Assembly (NCBI RefSeq): GCF_008329715.1
Contig: NZ_VTSR01000007.1
Location: 62,001 to 126,000, forward strand
Direction of reading: 5' to 3'
DNA: 64,000 nucleotides
Source: Gimesia chilikensis
Lineage (GTDB): Bacteria > Planctomycetota > Planctomycetia > Planctomycetales > Planctomycetaceae
The notes below the pieces were generated by a model. The model did not search any database. It saw only the letters and a list, made by a program, of their open reading frames with translations, and was not told the DNA's origin. Each line of letters opens with the position of its first letter. The stretch's first letter is position 1. The translations under genes were made by a program, and so were the position numbers. Positions 1-8,691 of the stretch are shown here, piece by piece.

Positions 1-1263
1 CAGTCCGGTGTGCTGCTGTTGAATTCACTTTCGTTTAACCGGCGTGTCGTTGTCGATCTCCCTGATTTTCCCTTTGAACCGGAACCGCGGGATTACATCA
101 AGGCGACTCAGTTCGATGGGCAGCGCAAACAGGCGGTGGTGGAAATACCAGGTGCGGGATTCGTCTGGCTGCAGCCCGGGAAGAAGCCGGCACCGGCGGT
201 TAAGAGTCATATCCCGATTGGTGAGCCCCTGCTGTTACGCAACGAATTCTTCGAAGTGCACATCCATGAAGAGACCGGCGGGATTGCGCAGATCAAAGAG
301 TATGGTCGTAAGCCTAATCGCCTGAGTCAGCAGTTGTCATATCGTTTCCCCTATCAGCGGAATATTCCCCGCCCCGATCCCCTGGGGGACTGGGATGAGA
401 AAACACCCTATGCTGCTGTCCGAGGTGTGAAAGCCGAATTGACCTGTGCCGGACCCGGAATGGGCGAAATTGTCACCACCGGCGAGCTGTATGATCAGGT
501 CAGCGACAGCCCCCTGGCGACGTTCCGACAGACATTTCAATTGTGGCGGGGACGTCCGGTACTGGATGTGAAAATCGAGCTGGATGTGCAGGTACAGCCC
601 GAAGGAAATCCGTGGGACCATTACTATGCGGCCCGTTTTGCCTGGGGAGACAGCACGGCGTCTCTGACGCGTTCGCTGCTGGAAAGTGCCCACGCGTTTC
701 AGGGGGAACGCTTTGAAGGCCCGCATTATTTTGAAATCGCCGAAGGCGAGGAGCGGGTGACGATTCTGAATCACGGGTTGCCCTTCCATCGCAAAACCGG
801 TCCCCGCATGCTCGACAGTATGCTGGTGGTCGAAGGAGAAACCAGGCGCGAGTTCCAATTCTCGATTGCCCTGAACCAGAACTTCCCCATGCAGCTGGCT
901 CGAAATGCGATGGTGCCGGCAGCTCAGTATGCCAGTCCCGCAGGTCCACCGAGAATGGGAGACCAGGGGTGGCTGTTCCATGTGTCGGCCAGTAATGTGC
1001 AGATCACCCGGGTGATGGATCTTAAACACGATGAGCTGCGCCCCGAGGAATCACGGAAGGGTTTCGCCGTACGTCTGCTCGAAACGGAAGGCGTGCATCG
1101 TTCAATTAAGCTGCGTTGTTTCAAATCTCCCGTAAGCGCCCGGCAGCGTGATTTTCAAGGGAAGACCGTTGTGGAGCTCCCCGTGGAGGAGGATGCGGTG
1201 CTGGTCGAAATGTCGCTGTATGAAATTGCCGAGATCGAAATTTTCTTTGAGGAGTCGAACTGA
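1..1263 (+). CDS. C-terminal part of a GH38-type alpha-mannosidase (5' truncated by window edge)
   Basis: The frame is open from base 1 and ends with TGA at 1261-1263, so about 420 C-terminal residues are visible and the catalytic barrel lies outside. The visible part starts with VLLLNSLSFNRR and continues with beta-sandwich-like sequence (NEFFEVHIHEETGGIAQI, later TFRQTFQLWRGRPVLDVKIE). That pattern is typical of the C-terminal domain of glycoside hydrolase family 38, enzymes that trim alpha-mannose from glycans. The catalytic residues cannot be checked here. The stop is 3 bases before the next start, so the gene is probably co-transcribed with cmk. The family call is fairly sure; substrate and localisation are not. 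Confidence 0.75.
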   Translation, partial: QSGVLLLNSLSFNRRVVVDLPDFPFEPEPRDYIKATQFDGQRKQAVVEIPGAGFVWLQPGKKPAPAVKSHIPIGEPLLLRNEFFEVHIHEETGGIAQIKEYGRKPNRLSQQLSYRFPYQRNIPRPDPLGDWDEKTPYAAVRGVKAELTCAGPGMGEIVTTGELYDQVSDSPLATFRQTFQLWRGRPVLDVKIELDVQVQPEGNPWDHYYAARFAWGDSTASLTRSLLESAHAFQGERFEGPHYFEIAEGEERVTILNHGLPFHRKTGPRMLDSMLVVEGETRREFQFSIALNQNFPMQLARNAMVPAAQYASPAGPPRMGDQGWLFHVSASNVQITRVMDLKHDELRPEESRKGFAVRLLETEGVHRSIKLRCFKSPVSARQRDFQGKTVVELPVEEDAVLVEMSLYEIAEIEIFFEESN

Positions 1264-1266
1264 CAG

Positions 1267-1929
1267 ATGATCGTGACGATTGATGGTCCTGCAGGATCGG
1301 GTAAAAGCACCGCAGCGCGGGGGCTGTCTCAGCGGTTGGGTTTCGAGTTCCTGGATACCGGGGCCATGTATCGTTGTGTGGCGCTGGCGGTCCTGAACCA
1401 GGGCATCGATCCAGCAGACTCACAGTCCGTCGGCAACGTCAGTCAGCAGATTCGTATTTCTTTTGCTGACGCGCATGTGATTCTGAACGGAGAGGATGTC
1501 ACCCAGGCAATTCGGACTGCAGAGGTCTCGGAAGCGGCGTCAAAGGTCGCACAATATCCTGTGGTTCGGGAAGCACTGGTGGATTTACAGCGACAGGCGG
1601 CCGAGGGGGTGAATATTGTCAGCGAAGGCCGCGATCAGGGGACGGTGGTGTTTCCAGATGCACTTTGCAAGTTCTTTCTGATTGCCGACCCCGAAGAACG
1701 TGCCCGGCGCCGCTTTGATGAAATGCAGGGACAGGATCAGGAGATTACCCAGGCAGAGATACTGCAGCAGATCCACCAGCGCGATCAGCGGGATGAAAGC
1801 CGCACCGTCGCCCCGCTAAAACCGGCCGACGATGCGGTTGAAATCAATACATCTCAGCTTTCAATCGAGGAAGTTCTGGATCAGCTTGAGCAGACCGTTC
1901 GTGAGCGTCAGGCTGCTTCAGCCGAGTGA
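1267..1929 (+). CDS. cmk: Cytidylate kinase
   Basis: 220 residues, the usual length for bacterial CMP kinase, which phosphorylates CMP/dCMP with ATP in pyrimidine nucleotide supply. The P-loop GPAGSGKST is at residues 7-15. DTGAMYR (30-36) belongs to the CMP-binding region, and EGRDQGTVVFPDA is the family's GRD-x-GTVVFPDA segment with Q where M or I is common. The following EERARRRFDEM matches the lid region. The ATG lies 3 bases after the upstream stop, and the first methionine gives the expected MIVTIDGPAGSGKS start. Cytoplasmic essential enzyme; its position after a mannosidase gene is not informative. Confidence 0.95.
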   Translation: MIVTIDGPAGSGKSTAARGLSQRLGFEFLDTGAMYRCVALAVLNQGIDPADSQSVGNVSQQIRISFADAHVILNGEDVTQAIRTAEVSEAASKVAQYPVVREALVDLQRQAAEGVNIVSEGRDQGTVVFPDALCKFFLIADPEERARRRFDEMQGQDQEITQAEILQQIHQRDQRDESRTVAPLKPADDAVEINTSQLSIEEVLDQLEQTVRERQAASAE

Positions 1930-1959
1930 ATGCCGCGCAGATAACGGTTGAACCTGTTA

Positions 1960-3090
1960 CTAGAACATCAGAGTCAAAGTGGCAGTCGTGCGGCTGTCGA
2001 GCAGATCTTTTCTGTTGGACAGCGGGAATTCCCAGGCAGCGGCGAATGACAGACACTTATTGAAGCGATAGTCGGCACCAAATGCGAATGTCAGGACGTT
2101 GTTTCCAGCGACACTGGACGAACCCAGGTTGATCCAGTCGCCTCCTTCGATATTCAGAGGGAGAGCCTGGCCACTTTTGGTGTAGACGATGCCGTTTAAC
2201 TCAGCCAGTGCAGAGAGTTTGCTGGTTACGGGGTGGTCGTAATGCACGCTGTAGTAAATCGACTGTGATTCTTCAGCCGTATCTCCGGGAACGTGATAAC
2301 CGGTGGAGGCGATAAGGTGCCCGCAACCAATCTGTTTACCGATCGACAGGTACGGAGTCCAGACACTGTCGCCATTCCCCTGGAAGACGCGTGAACTGCC
2401 GTTAGTAGCTTCGTAAATCAGTCCCCCCGACAGCAGGAACTGGTTTTCCACATCGCGGACCAGAACGTATTTCAGTCCCAGGCCGATGTCAGACCAGCCG
2501 GTTCGGTTGCCGATGCCACGTGTCTGCAGGGTGTTGTAACCATCTTTGACGGCGATGACTGAGAGGCGTTCGTTGAGCGCGACTCCCAGCTGAAGTGCGT
2601 AAACCTGCAGGTCCCCTGCCCCCAGAACCGGTGTTTGGGAATCGATCATCTGATTGATGAAGATGCCCCTGACATAAGTCAGCGAGCGGGGATCGATGGA
2701 CCAGACCGGATTGCTGACCGGCATCACGAAGTCTTCGAAACAGCGGTCGCTGGGAAAGCGATTCAGCAGAGGAATGCGATCGCAGAGAGTACAGGTCTGG
2801 CAGGATTCACAGCTGCAGACCGGAGTCTGGCAATTACAGGTTCCACAGTTACAGCCCGTTCCGCCAGGACAGGCGGCAGGCTGCGCAGTAGGTGCGGTAA
2901 TGGCTTCGACCTGGGATTCCAGGGGGAGTTGCGCTGGAGTTGCGGGATCTGTCAGAGAAGGTGCCGGCGCAGGTTCGAGTTCACGAAAGACTTCTTCAAT
3001 GGACTTGGGTGCTGCTGGTTCTTCGGCGAAAATTGCCGATCCGCAGATGTGGATAACGAGCGTAGAATAGAAAACCAGCGCGAACCTCAT
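1960..3090 (-). CDS. Secreted Cys-rich protein with predicted outer-membrane beta-barrel domain
   Basis: 376 residues. A signal peptide (residues 1-22, ending SAIFA-EEP) is followed by a Pro/Ala-rich spacer and a dense cysteine cluster at roughly 73-105, in which CNCGTCNC, CSCESCQTC and a further C follow one another. From about 125 to the end the sequence alternates polar and hydrophobic residues with aromatic turns (IGLGLKYVLVRD, FAFGADYRFNKCLSFAAAW) and ends in a hydrophobic strand TATLTLMF, as in porin-like barrels. The cysteines could bind metal or form disulfides; this cannot be decided from sequence. It is convergent with cmk. The function is unknown and no specific family is recognised. 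Confidence 0.7.
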   Translation of the reverse strand: MRFALVFYSTLVIHICGSAIFAEEPAAPKSIEEVFRELEPAPAPSLTDPATPAQLPLESQVEAITAPTAQPAACPGGTGCNCGTCNCQTPVCSCESCQTCTLCDRIPLLNRFPSDRCFEDFVMPVSNPVWSIDPRSLTYVRGIFINQMIDSQTPVLGAGDLQVYALQLGVALNERLSVIAVKDGYNTLQTRGIGNRTGWSDIGLGLKYVLVRDVENQFLLSGGLIYEATNGSSRVFQGNGDSVWTPYLSIGKQIGCGHLIASTGYHVPGDTAEESQSIYYSVHYDHPVTSKLSALAELNGIVYTKSGQALPLNIEGGDWINLGSSSVAGNNVLTFAFGADYRFNKCLSFAAAWEFPLSNRKDLLDSRTTATLTLMF

Positions 3091-3262
3091 TTCTTCCCCC
3101 TCCTGAAAATGAGACTGTTGTATTAGTTGCCTGTTTCGTCAGAAACAATAAATTCTCTCTTCAGATATCGGCACTTCTGATATGTCAAAACAGGTATATA
3201 AGTGCAACTTTATTTGTTTTTCCTGATTTGAAGGGAATACCGCTTTTGCCGCTGACGTAAAA

Positions 3263-3287
3263 AAAGCACGCCAGTGAGGCGTGCTTT
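3263..3287 (-). terminator. Intrinsic terminator of the NtrC-type regulator gene
   Basis: A perfect 10-bp inverted repeat, AAAGCACGCC / GGCGTGCTTT, with a 5-base loop. On the minus strand it is followed directly by a run of T (the A run at 3259-3265 on the plus strand). It lies about 60 bases downstream of the minus-strand stop at 3347. Confidence 0.85.
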
Positions 3288-3346
3288 CCGGTTCAGGAGA
3301 TTCAGAAGAACCTGTGTTGTTTCCGTTATTTACAGTTGGCGGTTGC

Positions 3347-4762
3347 TTAGTGCATCAACTGTTTTTCGAAGTCGATCTCGTATTTTTTCATCTTCTTATA
3401 AAGTGTAGTCCGGTTGATACCCAGGGCTTTGGAAGTGTTCTGTCGGTTCCAGCCGTTGGCTTCCAGTGCTTCGATGATAATCTGTCGCTCGGGATTAGCG
3501 AGGGCGTTTTTCAGCGAGCTGCGTCCGCCACTGCTGGTCTCTGTGGAGAGCGAGTAGGACTGTTCCTGACGGATCTGCTCAGGCAGATCGTGCACGCGAA
3601 TGTACTCCCCTTTAGAGAGGACTACCGAGCGTTCGATGACGTTGATCAGTTCCCGCACGTTACCTGGCCAGGAATATTTCAGCAGGGCCTGCATGGCGGA
3701 AGGATCGAATCCTTTGATCGATTTTCCGATCTGTTCGTTGTAGACCTTAAGATAGTGTTCCACCAGCAGCGGGATGTCGCTCATGCGCTCCCGCAGTGCC
3801 GGCTGAGTGAGTGTGATGACGTTAACACGGTAGTAGAGGTCCTGACGGAACTCCCCTTTCGCCACCATCTCTTCCAGATCCTGGTTGGTGGCCAGAATCA
3901 GGCGGATGTCGACTGAGTGTGTTTTGGTATCGCCGACAGCTTCAAACTCGCGGTCCTGCAGAACACGCAGCAGTTTGACCTGCAGACTGGGAGAAGCGGT
4001 CGCGATTTCGTCCAGGAAGAGTGTGCCTCCGTCGGCCTGGAGGAACTTACCAATTTTGTCGTGCGTCGCTCCGGTAAACGAGCCGGCTTTGTGTCCGAAC
4101 AATTCACTTTCGAGCAGCGTGTCAGGCAGTGCCCCACAGGCGACTTCGACGAATGGTTTGTTAGCACGATCGCTCAACTGATGAATGGCGCGGGCCGTCA
4201 TTGTCTTACCGGTTCCGTTCTCTCCCAGAATCAGAACCGTGGTACGCGTATCGGCGACGCTTTCGATCAGATCGAACATCTTCTGCATTTTGTAGTCCTG
4301 TCCGACAATGTTAGACAGTCCATAGCGCTGATCGAGTTGCGCTTTGAGTGATTTGTTTTCTTCGACCACCTGTCGCTGATCCAGGCAGCGCTCGATGGTC
4401 AGACTGAGTTCTTCATCAATGACCGGCTTTGTGAGATATTCGAAGGCCCCGAGGCGGATTGCTTCCACTGCACTTTCGATCGTGCCATATCCGGTGAGCA
4501 TAATCACGGCGGTATCGGGGGCATTCTGTTCAACCCATTCCAGCAGGTGGAATCCATCCTGGTCCGGAAGGTTGACATCACAGATCACGACTTCAAACGG
4601 AAATTCTTTCAGTCGTTCGATGGCATCGAGGCAGGTCAGAGAGGTCTCTGTACGGTGCCCCAGACTACGCAGATAGTCTGCCATGGCTTCCAGAATGTGT
4701 TGGTCGTCATCAACTACCAGTAATGAGCCTGAATTTGTCTTCATTGATTTATGTCTCGCCAA
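3347..4762 (-). CDS. Sigma-54-dependent response regulator, NtrC family
   Basis: 471 residues in the classic three-domain order. The receiver domain has acidic pocket D18-D20, phosphoacceptor D62, T90 and K112. The AAA+ domain has Walker A GENGTGKT at about 180-187, Walker B GGTLFLDE at 245-252 and the R-finger region DLYYRVNV. A Fis-type helix-turn-helix ([17 protein letters not shown]) closes the protein. The sigma-54 contact loop reads GSFTGA (227-232) instead of the usual GAFTGA. The protein should activate RpoN promoters when phosphorylated; no cognate kinase gene is adjacent. The true start could be the methionine at residue 7. Its own terminator lies downstream. Confidence 0.92.
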   Translation of the reverse strand: MARHKSMKTNSGSLLVVDDDQHILEAMADYLRSLGHRTETSLTCLDAIERLKEFPFEVVICDVNLPDQDGFHLLEWVEQNAPDTAVIMLTGYGTIESAVEAIRLGAFEYLTKPVIDEELSLTIERCLDQRQVVEENKSLKAQLDQRYGLSNIVGQDYKMQKMFDLIESVADTRTTVLILGENGTGKTMTARAIHQLSDRANKPFVEVACGALPDTLLESELFGHKAGSFTGATHDKIGKFLQADGGTLFLDEIATASPSLQVKLLRVLQDREFEAVGDTKTHSVDIRLILATNQDLEEMVAKGEFRQDLYYRVNVITLTQPALRERMSDIPLLVEHYLKVYNEQIGKSIKGFDPSAMQALLKYSWPGNVRELINVIERSVVLSKGEYIRVHDLPEQIRQEQSYSLSTETSSGGRSSLKNALANPERQIIIEALEANGWNRQNTSKALGINRTTLYKKMKKYEIDFEKQLMH

Positions 4763-4813
4763 AAGGTGCTTGTAGCGTTGTAATCGTCGTACAACCGATT
4801 TGATGGATCAAAG

Positions 4814-5119
4814 TTAATTAGGATGTTGGATCTCACTGGAAACAGTGTCTGGCGCTGTCAGCGACCGTCCAGACGGTTCGACAGCGCAGATAGCGGAATC
4901 GCTCACCTGCTCCGGGGAGCTTGTGAAGAGACCGGGTTTCAAATCAGGCTTCTGGTCCGCCATCCCGGCGAACGGTAAGACCCGAGTTGAAAACTGGGAG
5001 ACAATCATGATGAAGGGGTACCAAAACATAGACCACAGTTTCCCGCAGGCAACATCGGGAGCGGCGTGGCTGTTGATTTTGGGAAGCAGCTGTTCCTCGG
5101 TTGCATCTTTGGGGTTCAT
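4814..5119 (-). CDS. Possible small hypothetical protein with one hydrophobic segment
   Basis: An open frame of 101 codons from ATG at 5119 (MNPKDATEEQ). It contains one hydrophobic stretch, LWSMFWYPFIMIVSQF, flanked by polar sequence. It sits just upstream of and in the same direction as the NtrC-type regulator gene. There is no clear ribosome binding site, and a shorter antisense frame overlaps it, so the coding status is uncertain. No family is recognised. It could be a small membrane protein or non-coding leader sequence. Confidence 0.3.
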   Translation of the reverse strand: MNPKDATEEQLLPKINSHAAPDVACGKLWSMFWYPFIMIVSQFSTRVLPFAGMADQKPDLKPGLFTSSPEQVSDSAICAVEPSGRSLTAPDTVSSEIQHPN

Positions 5120-5794
5120 AGAACTGTTGATGTGATCACTGCTTAAGGTCGACGATGGTTGGATCATGCGGCTTGCAGGGATCGCAGTGGATCTCGCACT
5201 GTGTTGCAGAGGCTCAATTGCCCCATAGAACTGATTCAAGCCTGACAGGCGGCACAACCCCTGATTTCACTATTTGAAACGCCATTTAGCCAGCTTTATC
5301 CCGTATTCCTATGTTTTGACTCAATCTGGAGAGAGAAATCATCACCGATTTTGGCGATCTGGGAGAGTTTTGGTGTGTTTTTCAGTCATGAATGGAGCAA
5401 TGTTGTTTTTTGCAGGCATTCAGCAGAGATGAAATCAGAAGATTTACTGACAGGTAACGAATGATAACTGTAAACAGAGCCTTGAGATGGTGCCCCTGTA
5501 CTGCTACTATTGGGACTTTGGTGGAAAGATTTTGGACGGTCTCTCAGAGCTGTAGTGATCTTTTGTCAGACCCGGTCAGACTCAGTGTCCCGTTGCCTGT
5601 TACCGCTGCTTTTCGTTCACGGTACTGTGGCGGTGTTTCATTGTGTGAATGCATTCATGTCTGTTTTGACAGATCTGACCCGTCGCAGTTTTATTTCTGA
5701 TGAGAACTTCGGGTGGTCATGCTCCGTAAAAAGCGACCTGCCTGGATAGTCTTTCGAACTGGTATTCCCGGTCAAACAAAGTGGGAGTTGTCCG
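5120..5794. other. Intergenic region without a convincing gene
   Basis: About 675 bases. Two overlapping plus-strand frames of 79 codons near its right end look like chance: no ribosome binding site, poor composition, no recognisable domain. The region holds the probable promoter and palindrome upstream of the metallophosphoesterase-yidC-mnmE operon. Confidence 0.5.
5666..5694 (+). promoter_or_regulatory. Candidate sigma-70-type promoter for the yidC-mnmE operon
   Basis: TTGACA at 5666-5671 and TTTTAT at 5689-5694 with a 17-base spacer, about 100 bases upstream of the first gene. A perfect 12-base palindrome, TGAATGCATTCA (5646-5657), lies 8 bases before the -35 box and could be an operator. 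The -35 box is consensus; the -10 box matches four of six positions. Confidence 0.45.
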
Positions 5795-6541
5795 TTGTTA
5801 AGAGCGATAATTAGTGATATTCACGGTAATCTCGAGGCGCTGGAAGCTGTCCTGGCTGACATTGATCGCCGTGAGATCAGCGAGATTTATTGCCTGGGTG
5901 ATATCATCGGATATGGACCCAATCCACGGGAATGCATCGATCTGGTCAGACAACGATGCAAGAAGTCTCTGCTGGGGAACCACGATCAGGCTGCCCTGTT
6001 TGATCCGGAAGGTTTCAATGCCGGTGCCGAACGCGCCATCTTCTGGACTCGGAAGATGCTGGAGACCGGTGATGCGAATAAAAACCAGGATCGCTGGGAT
6101 TTTCTGGGCGAACTGCCGCGGATGATTCGCGAGGACAAACTGCTGTTCGTGCACGGTTCTGCCCGTAACCCGCTAAACGAATACGTCTTCCCGGAGGACA
6201 TTTATAACCAGCGGAAAATGGAACGTATATTTGGTCTGGTCGACCAGTACTGTTTCCAGGGACACACTCATATTCCCGGCGTTTTCACAGAAAGCATGAA
6301 TTTCCTTGCTCCGGATGAGATCGATTACGTTTACTCATTCGGCGAAGAGAAGTTCCTGGTGAATGTCGGTTCGGTGGGACAGCCTCGTGACGCAGACAGC
6401 CGCTCATCTTATGTCATCATTGATGATGAGAAGGTGACCTTCTGCCGGGTTGAATACGATTTCAACACGACCGCCGAGAAGATTTACGATATTCCTGATT
6501 TAGATAACTTTTTGGGCGATCGTCTGCGTGACGGTCGATAA
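5795..6541 (+). CDS. Metallophosphoesterase (calcineurin-like, YfcE-type)
   Basis: 248 residues. The metal-ligand blocks appear in order: SDIHGN (near residue 8), [10 protein letters not shown] (about 35-44), GNHD (about 61-64), VHGS and QGHTHIPG. These define the two-metal phosphodiesterase fold of the YfcE/YvnB-like group, which hydrolyses phosphodiesters. The substrate is unknown. The start is TTG at 5795 with GGGAG 7 bases upstream; no other start would keep the first metal motif. It is the first gene of an apparent operon, with 2 bases between its stop and yidC. The link to membrane insertion or tRNA modification is positional only. Confidence 0.85.
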   Translation: MLRAIISDIHGNLEALEAVLADIDRREISEIYCLGDIIGYGPNPRECIDLVRQRCKKSLLGNHDQAALFDPEGFNAGAERAIFWTRKMLETGDANKNQDRWDFLGELPRMIREDKLLFVHGSARNPLNEYVFPEDIYNQRKMERIFGLVDQYCFQGHTHIPGVFTESMNFLAPDEIDYVYSFGEEKFLVNVGSVGQPRDADSRSSYVIIDDEKVTFCRVEYDFNTTAEKIYDIPDLDNFLGDRLRDGR

Positions 6542-6543
6542 TC

Positions 6544-8667
6544 ATGGAACAAAAACGACTTTTACTCTTTGTAGTACTGTCTGCCACAGTCATCTTTTTC
6601 TGGCAGATGTTCATTGTCCCCCGCATTGCTCCCCGTCCTCAGGTTGTCGCAGAACAGCAGGCTGAGAATGCGCCTGCGCAGGATGAGCAGGATCCCGATC
6701 TGCCCCTGGTCGCGAAAAAGCCGCCGACTAACGGCGAAGTCAAGCCGTTGCCCGAACAGCCGGAAGAACAGAAAGCCGGTTTTGCCCGCAATCCCCGCCG
6801 GACAATTGTACTCGGTTCGCTGGACCCGGACTCAGGCTACTTTCTGCAGGCGAAGATCACCACTCAAGGGGCTGCTGTCCTGGAAGCCTCTCTGAACGAT
6901 CCACTCTACAGGGACCTGGATGACAACAAGAAACAGTTGCAGGTCCTGGGGGAATTCAGCGGTGCTAAAGAGGTGTCACGGTCTTTACAGATCGAGATGA
7001 AACAGCTGGACCAGAAACTGGCCCCCTTCCTCACCAATACCCGTCGCGCTGACTGGAAGGTGCTGGAAGAAGTGAAAGATGCCGACGGAATCATTCATTC
7101 AGTCCGCCTGGGACTCAGTGCTCCGGATGGGAGTATTGAAGTGCAGAAGGTATTCAGCCTGAAAAAATATCCGGTTCCGGAAGGAGAGGACTTTCGCGAG
7201 TTCCGCAATACCCAGCAGGCCGGTTACCTGATTCACTTCGATCTGAAACTGATCAACGAAGGTTCTCAGGGGCAGACGCTGGATTATCAGCTGCTGGGTC
7301 CCGTGGGAATTCCGCTGGAGAACGCAGATAATACGCGTAAGTTCCGTGATCTCCGCATTGGATTTCTGCAGAACGACATGAGCGTCGACACCACGACCTT
7401 ATACGCAGCCGACATTATTGAAGAGGTTCAGGAACAGAACGTCGAGAAATACACGCGGGCGTTTCAATTCGCCGGTGTGGATGTTCAATATTTTGCTGCC
7501 CTGATTACTCCGGATGGGAAAAACTATAAGCCGGAACTGGTCAATGGTGAGATGCGTTCGAATTATTCTGCCAGCGTCGAACCGGTGCTCATCCAGCAGA
7601 ATGTGAAAACCGAAGAACAGAGCCGCATCACAGTCAAAATCAATTCTGATGAAATCGAACTGCCCGCTGGCGGTGAGACCGAGCACAGCTATGCTCTGTA
7701 TGCCGGCCCCAAGCGGGAATCGTTGCTCGGACCGCCGTTGAAGGCGACCGAGATCATGGACTTCGGTTTCTTCGGTCCGGTGGCCAAGCTGATGTTGTGG
7801 CTGCTGACGACATTGCACAGTATTGGATTGTCATACGGGATTGCCATCGTCTGTCTGACTGTGATCGTGCGGGGAAGTCTGTATCCCCTGTCGCGGAAGC
7901 AGGCTGTAGGTGCTCAAAAGATGAAAGAGCTGCAGCCGCAGATCGCCGAGCTGAAAAAGAAATACGGCGACGATCGCGAGAAGCTGGGCCGGGCACAGAT
8001 GGAGTTGTTCAGCAAGAATAACTACAACCCGCTGGCTGGCTGTCTGCCGATCTTCCTGCAGCTGCCAATCTTCTTTGGTCTCTATACTGCGTTGAATAAT
8101 GCCGTCCAGTTGCGGGGAACTCCGTTCCTCTGGATCGACAACCTGGCTGCTCCGGATGCCCTGTTCAAGCTGCCGTTCAGTCTGCCGGTGCTGGGAGACA
8201 ACTTCAACCTGCTGCCATTGATTACAGTGGGACTGTTTGTGGTCCAGCAGAAGCTGTTCATGCCGCCTCCGACCGACAAAGACCAGGAACTGCAACACAA
8301 GATCATGAACTACATGATGATTGCGATGGGCTTCCTGTTCTACCGCGTGCCGGCCGGTTTGTGTGTGTACTTCATTGCCTCCAGTTTGTGGGGGATCTGT
8401 GAGCGGAAGCTGCTGGATTTTCAGGCCAAACGTCATCCCGCGACCAGTGCCGATCCGAATGTGATCGAAGTCACAGCTGAGACGAAGAAGTCATCTCCAA
8501 ATAAGAAGCAGACGGACAAAGAAGAACAGCCTGCGAAAAAAGGCTGGTTTGCCCGCTTGCAGGAGATTGCCGACCAGGCTCAGGCCCAGGCAGCGCTGAA
8601 TGAAAAACAGCGGGATCAGAATTCCCGCGATAAAGGCAACGGGAAGAAGTCCAAGAAACGTCGATAG
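6544..8667 (+). CDS. yidC: Membrane protein insertase YidC
   Basis: 707 residues. A first transmembrane helix (about 5-23) is followed by an acidic, Pro-rich spacer and a large periplasmic domain, as in Gram-negative YidC. The Oxa1/60K core spans about 410-620 with hydrophobic segments around LMLWLLTTLHS, GIAIVCLTVIVRG, LPIFLQLPIFFGLYTAL, LLPLITVGLFV and MMIAMGFLFYRVPAGL. The conserved insertase arginine is likely the R of VIVRGSLYPL. The tail is Lys/Arg-rich and probably contacts ribosomes. It inserts and folds inner-membrane proteins with or without SecYEG. It is longer than E. coli YidC (548), mainly in the periplasmic part and tail. Confidence 0.95.
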   Translation: MEQKRLLLFVVLSATVIFFWQMFIVPRIAPRPQVVAEQQAENAPAQDEQDPDLPLVAKKPPTNGEVKPLPEQPEEQKAGFARNPRRTIVLGSLDPDSGYFLQAKITTQGAAVLEASLNDPLYRDLDDNKKQLQVLGEFSGAKEVSRSLQIEMKQLDQKLAPFLTNTRRADWKVLEEVKDADGIIHSVRLGLSAPDGSIEVQKVFSLKKYPVPEGEDFREFRNTQQAGYLIHFDLKLINEGSQGQTLDYQLLGPVGIPLENADNTRKFRDLRIGFLQNDMSVDTTTLYAADIIEEVQEQNVEKYTRAFQFAGVDVQYFAALITPDGKNYKPELVNGEMRSNYSASVEPVLIQQNVKTEEQSRITVKINSDEIELPAGGETEHSYALYAGPKRESLLGPPLKATEIMDFGFFGPVAKLMLWLLTTLHSIGLSYGIAIVCLTVIVRGSLYPLSRKQAVGAQKMKELQPQIAELKKKYGDDREKLGRAQMELFSKNNYNPLAGCLPIFLQLPIFFGLYTALNNAVQLRGTPFLWIDNLAAPDALFKLPFSLPVLGDNFNLLPLITVGLFVVQQKLFMPPPTDKDQELQHKIMNYMMIAMGFLFYRVPAGLCVYFIASSLWGICERKLLDFQAKRHPATSADPNVIEVTAETKKSSPNKKQTDKEEQPAKKGWFARLQEIADQAQAQAALNEKQRDQNSRDKGNGKKSKKRR

Positions 8668-8691
8668 TCAGGACGTCCTGAGAGACGCGAC

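Noticed and set aside
4845-5135. 96-codon plus-strand frame opposite the small ORF at 4814-5119
   Set aside because: No ribosome site and no pattern; at most one of the two strands can be coding here and neither is secure.
5461-5749. Two overlapping 79-codon frames upstream of the yidC operon
   Set aside because: Cys/Arg/Ser-rich chance translations overlapping the probable promoter.
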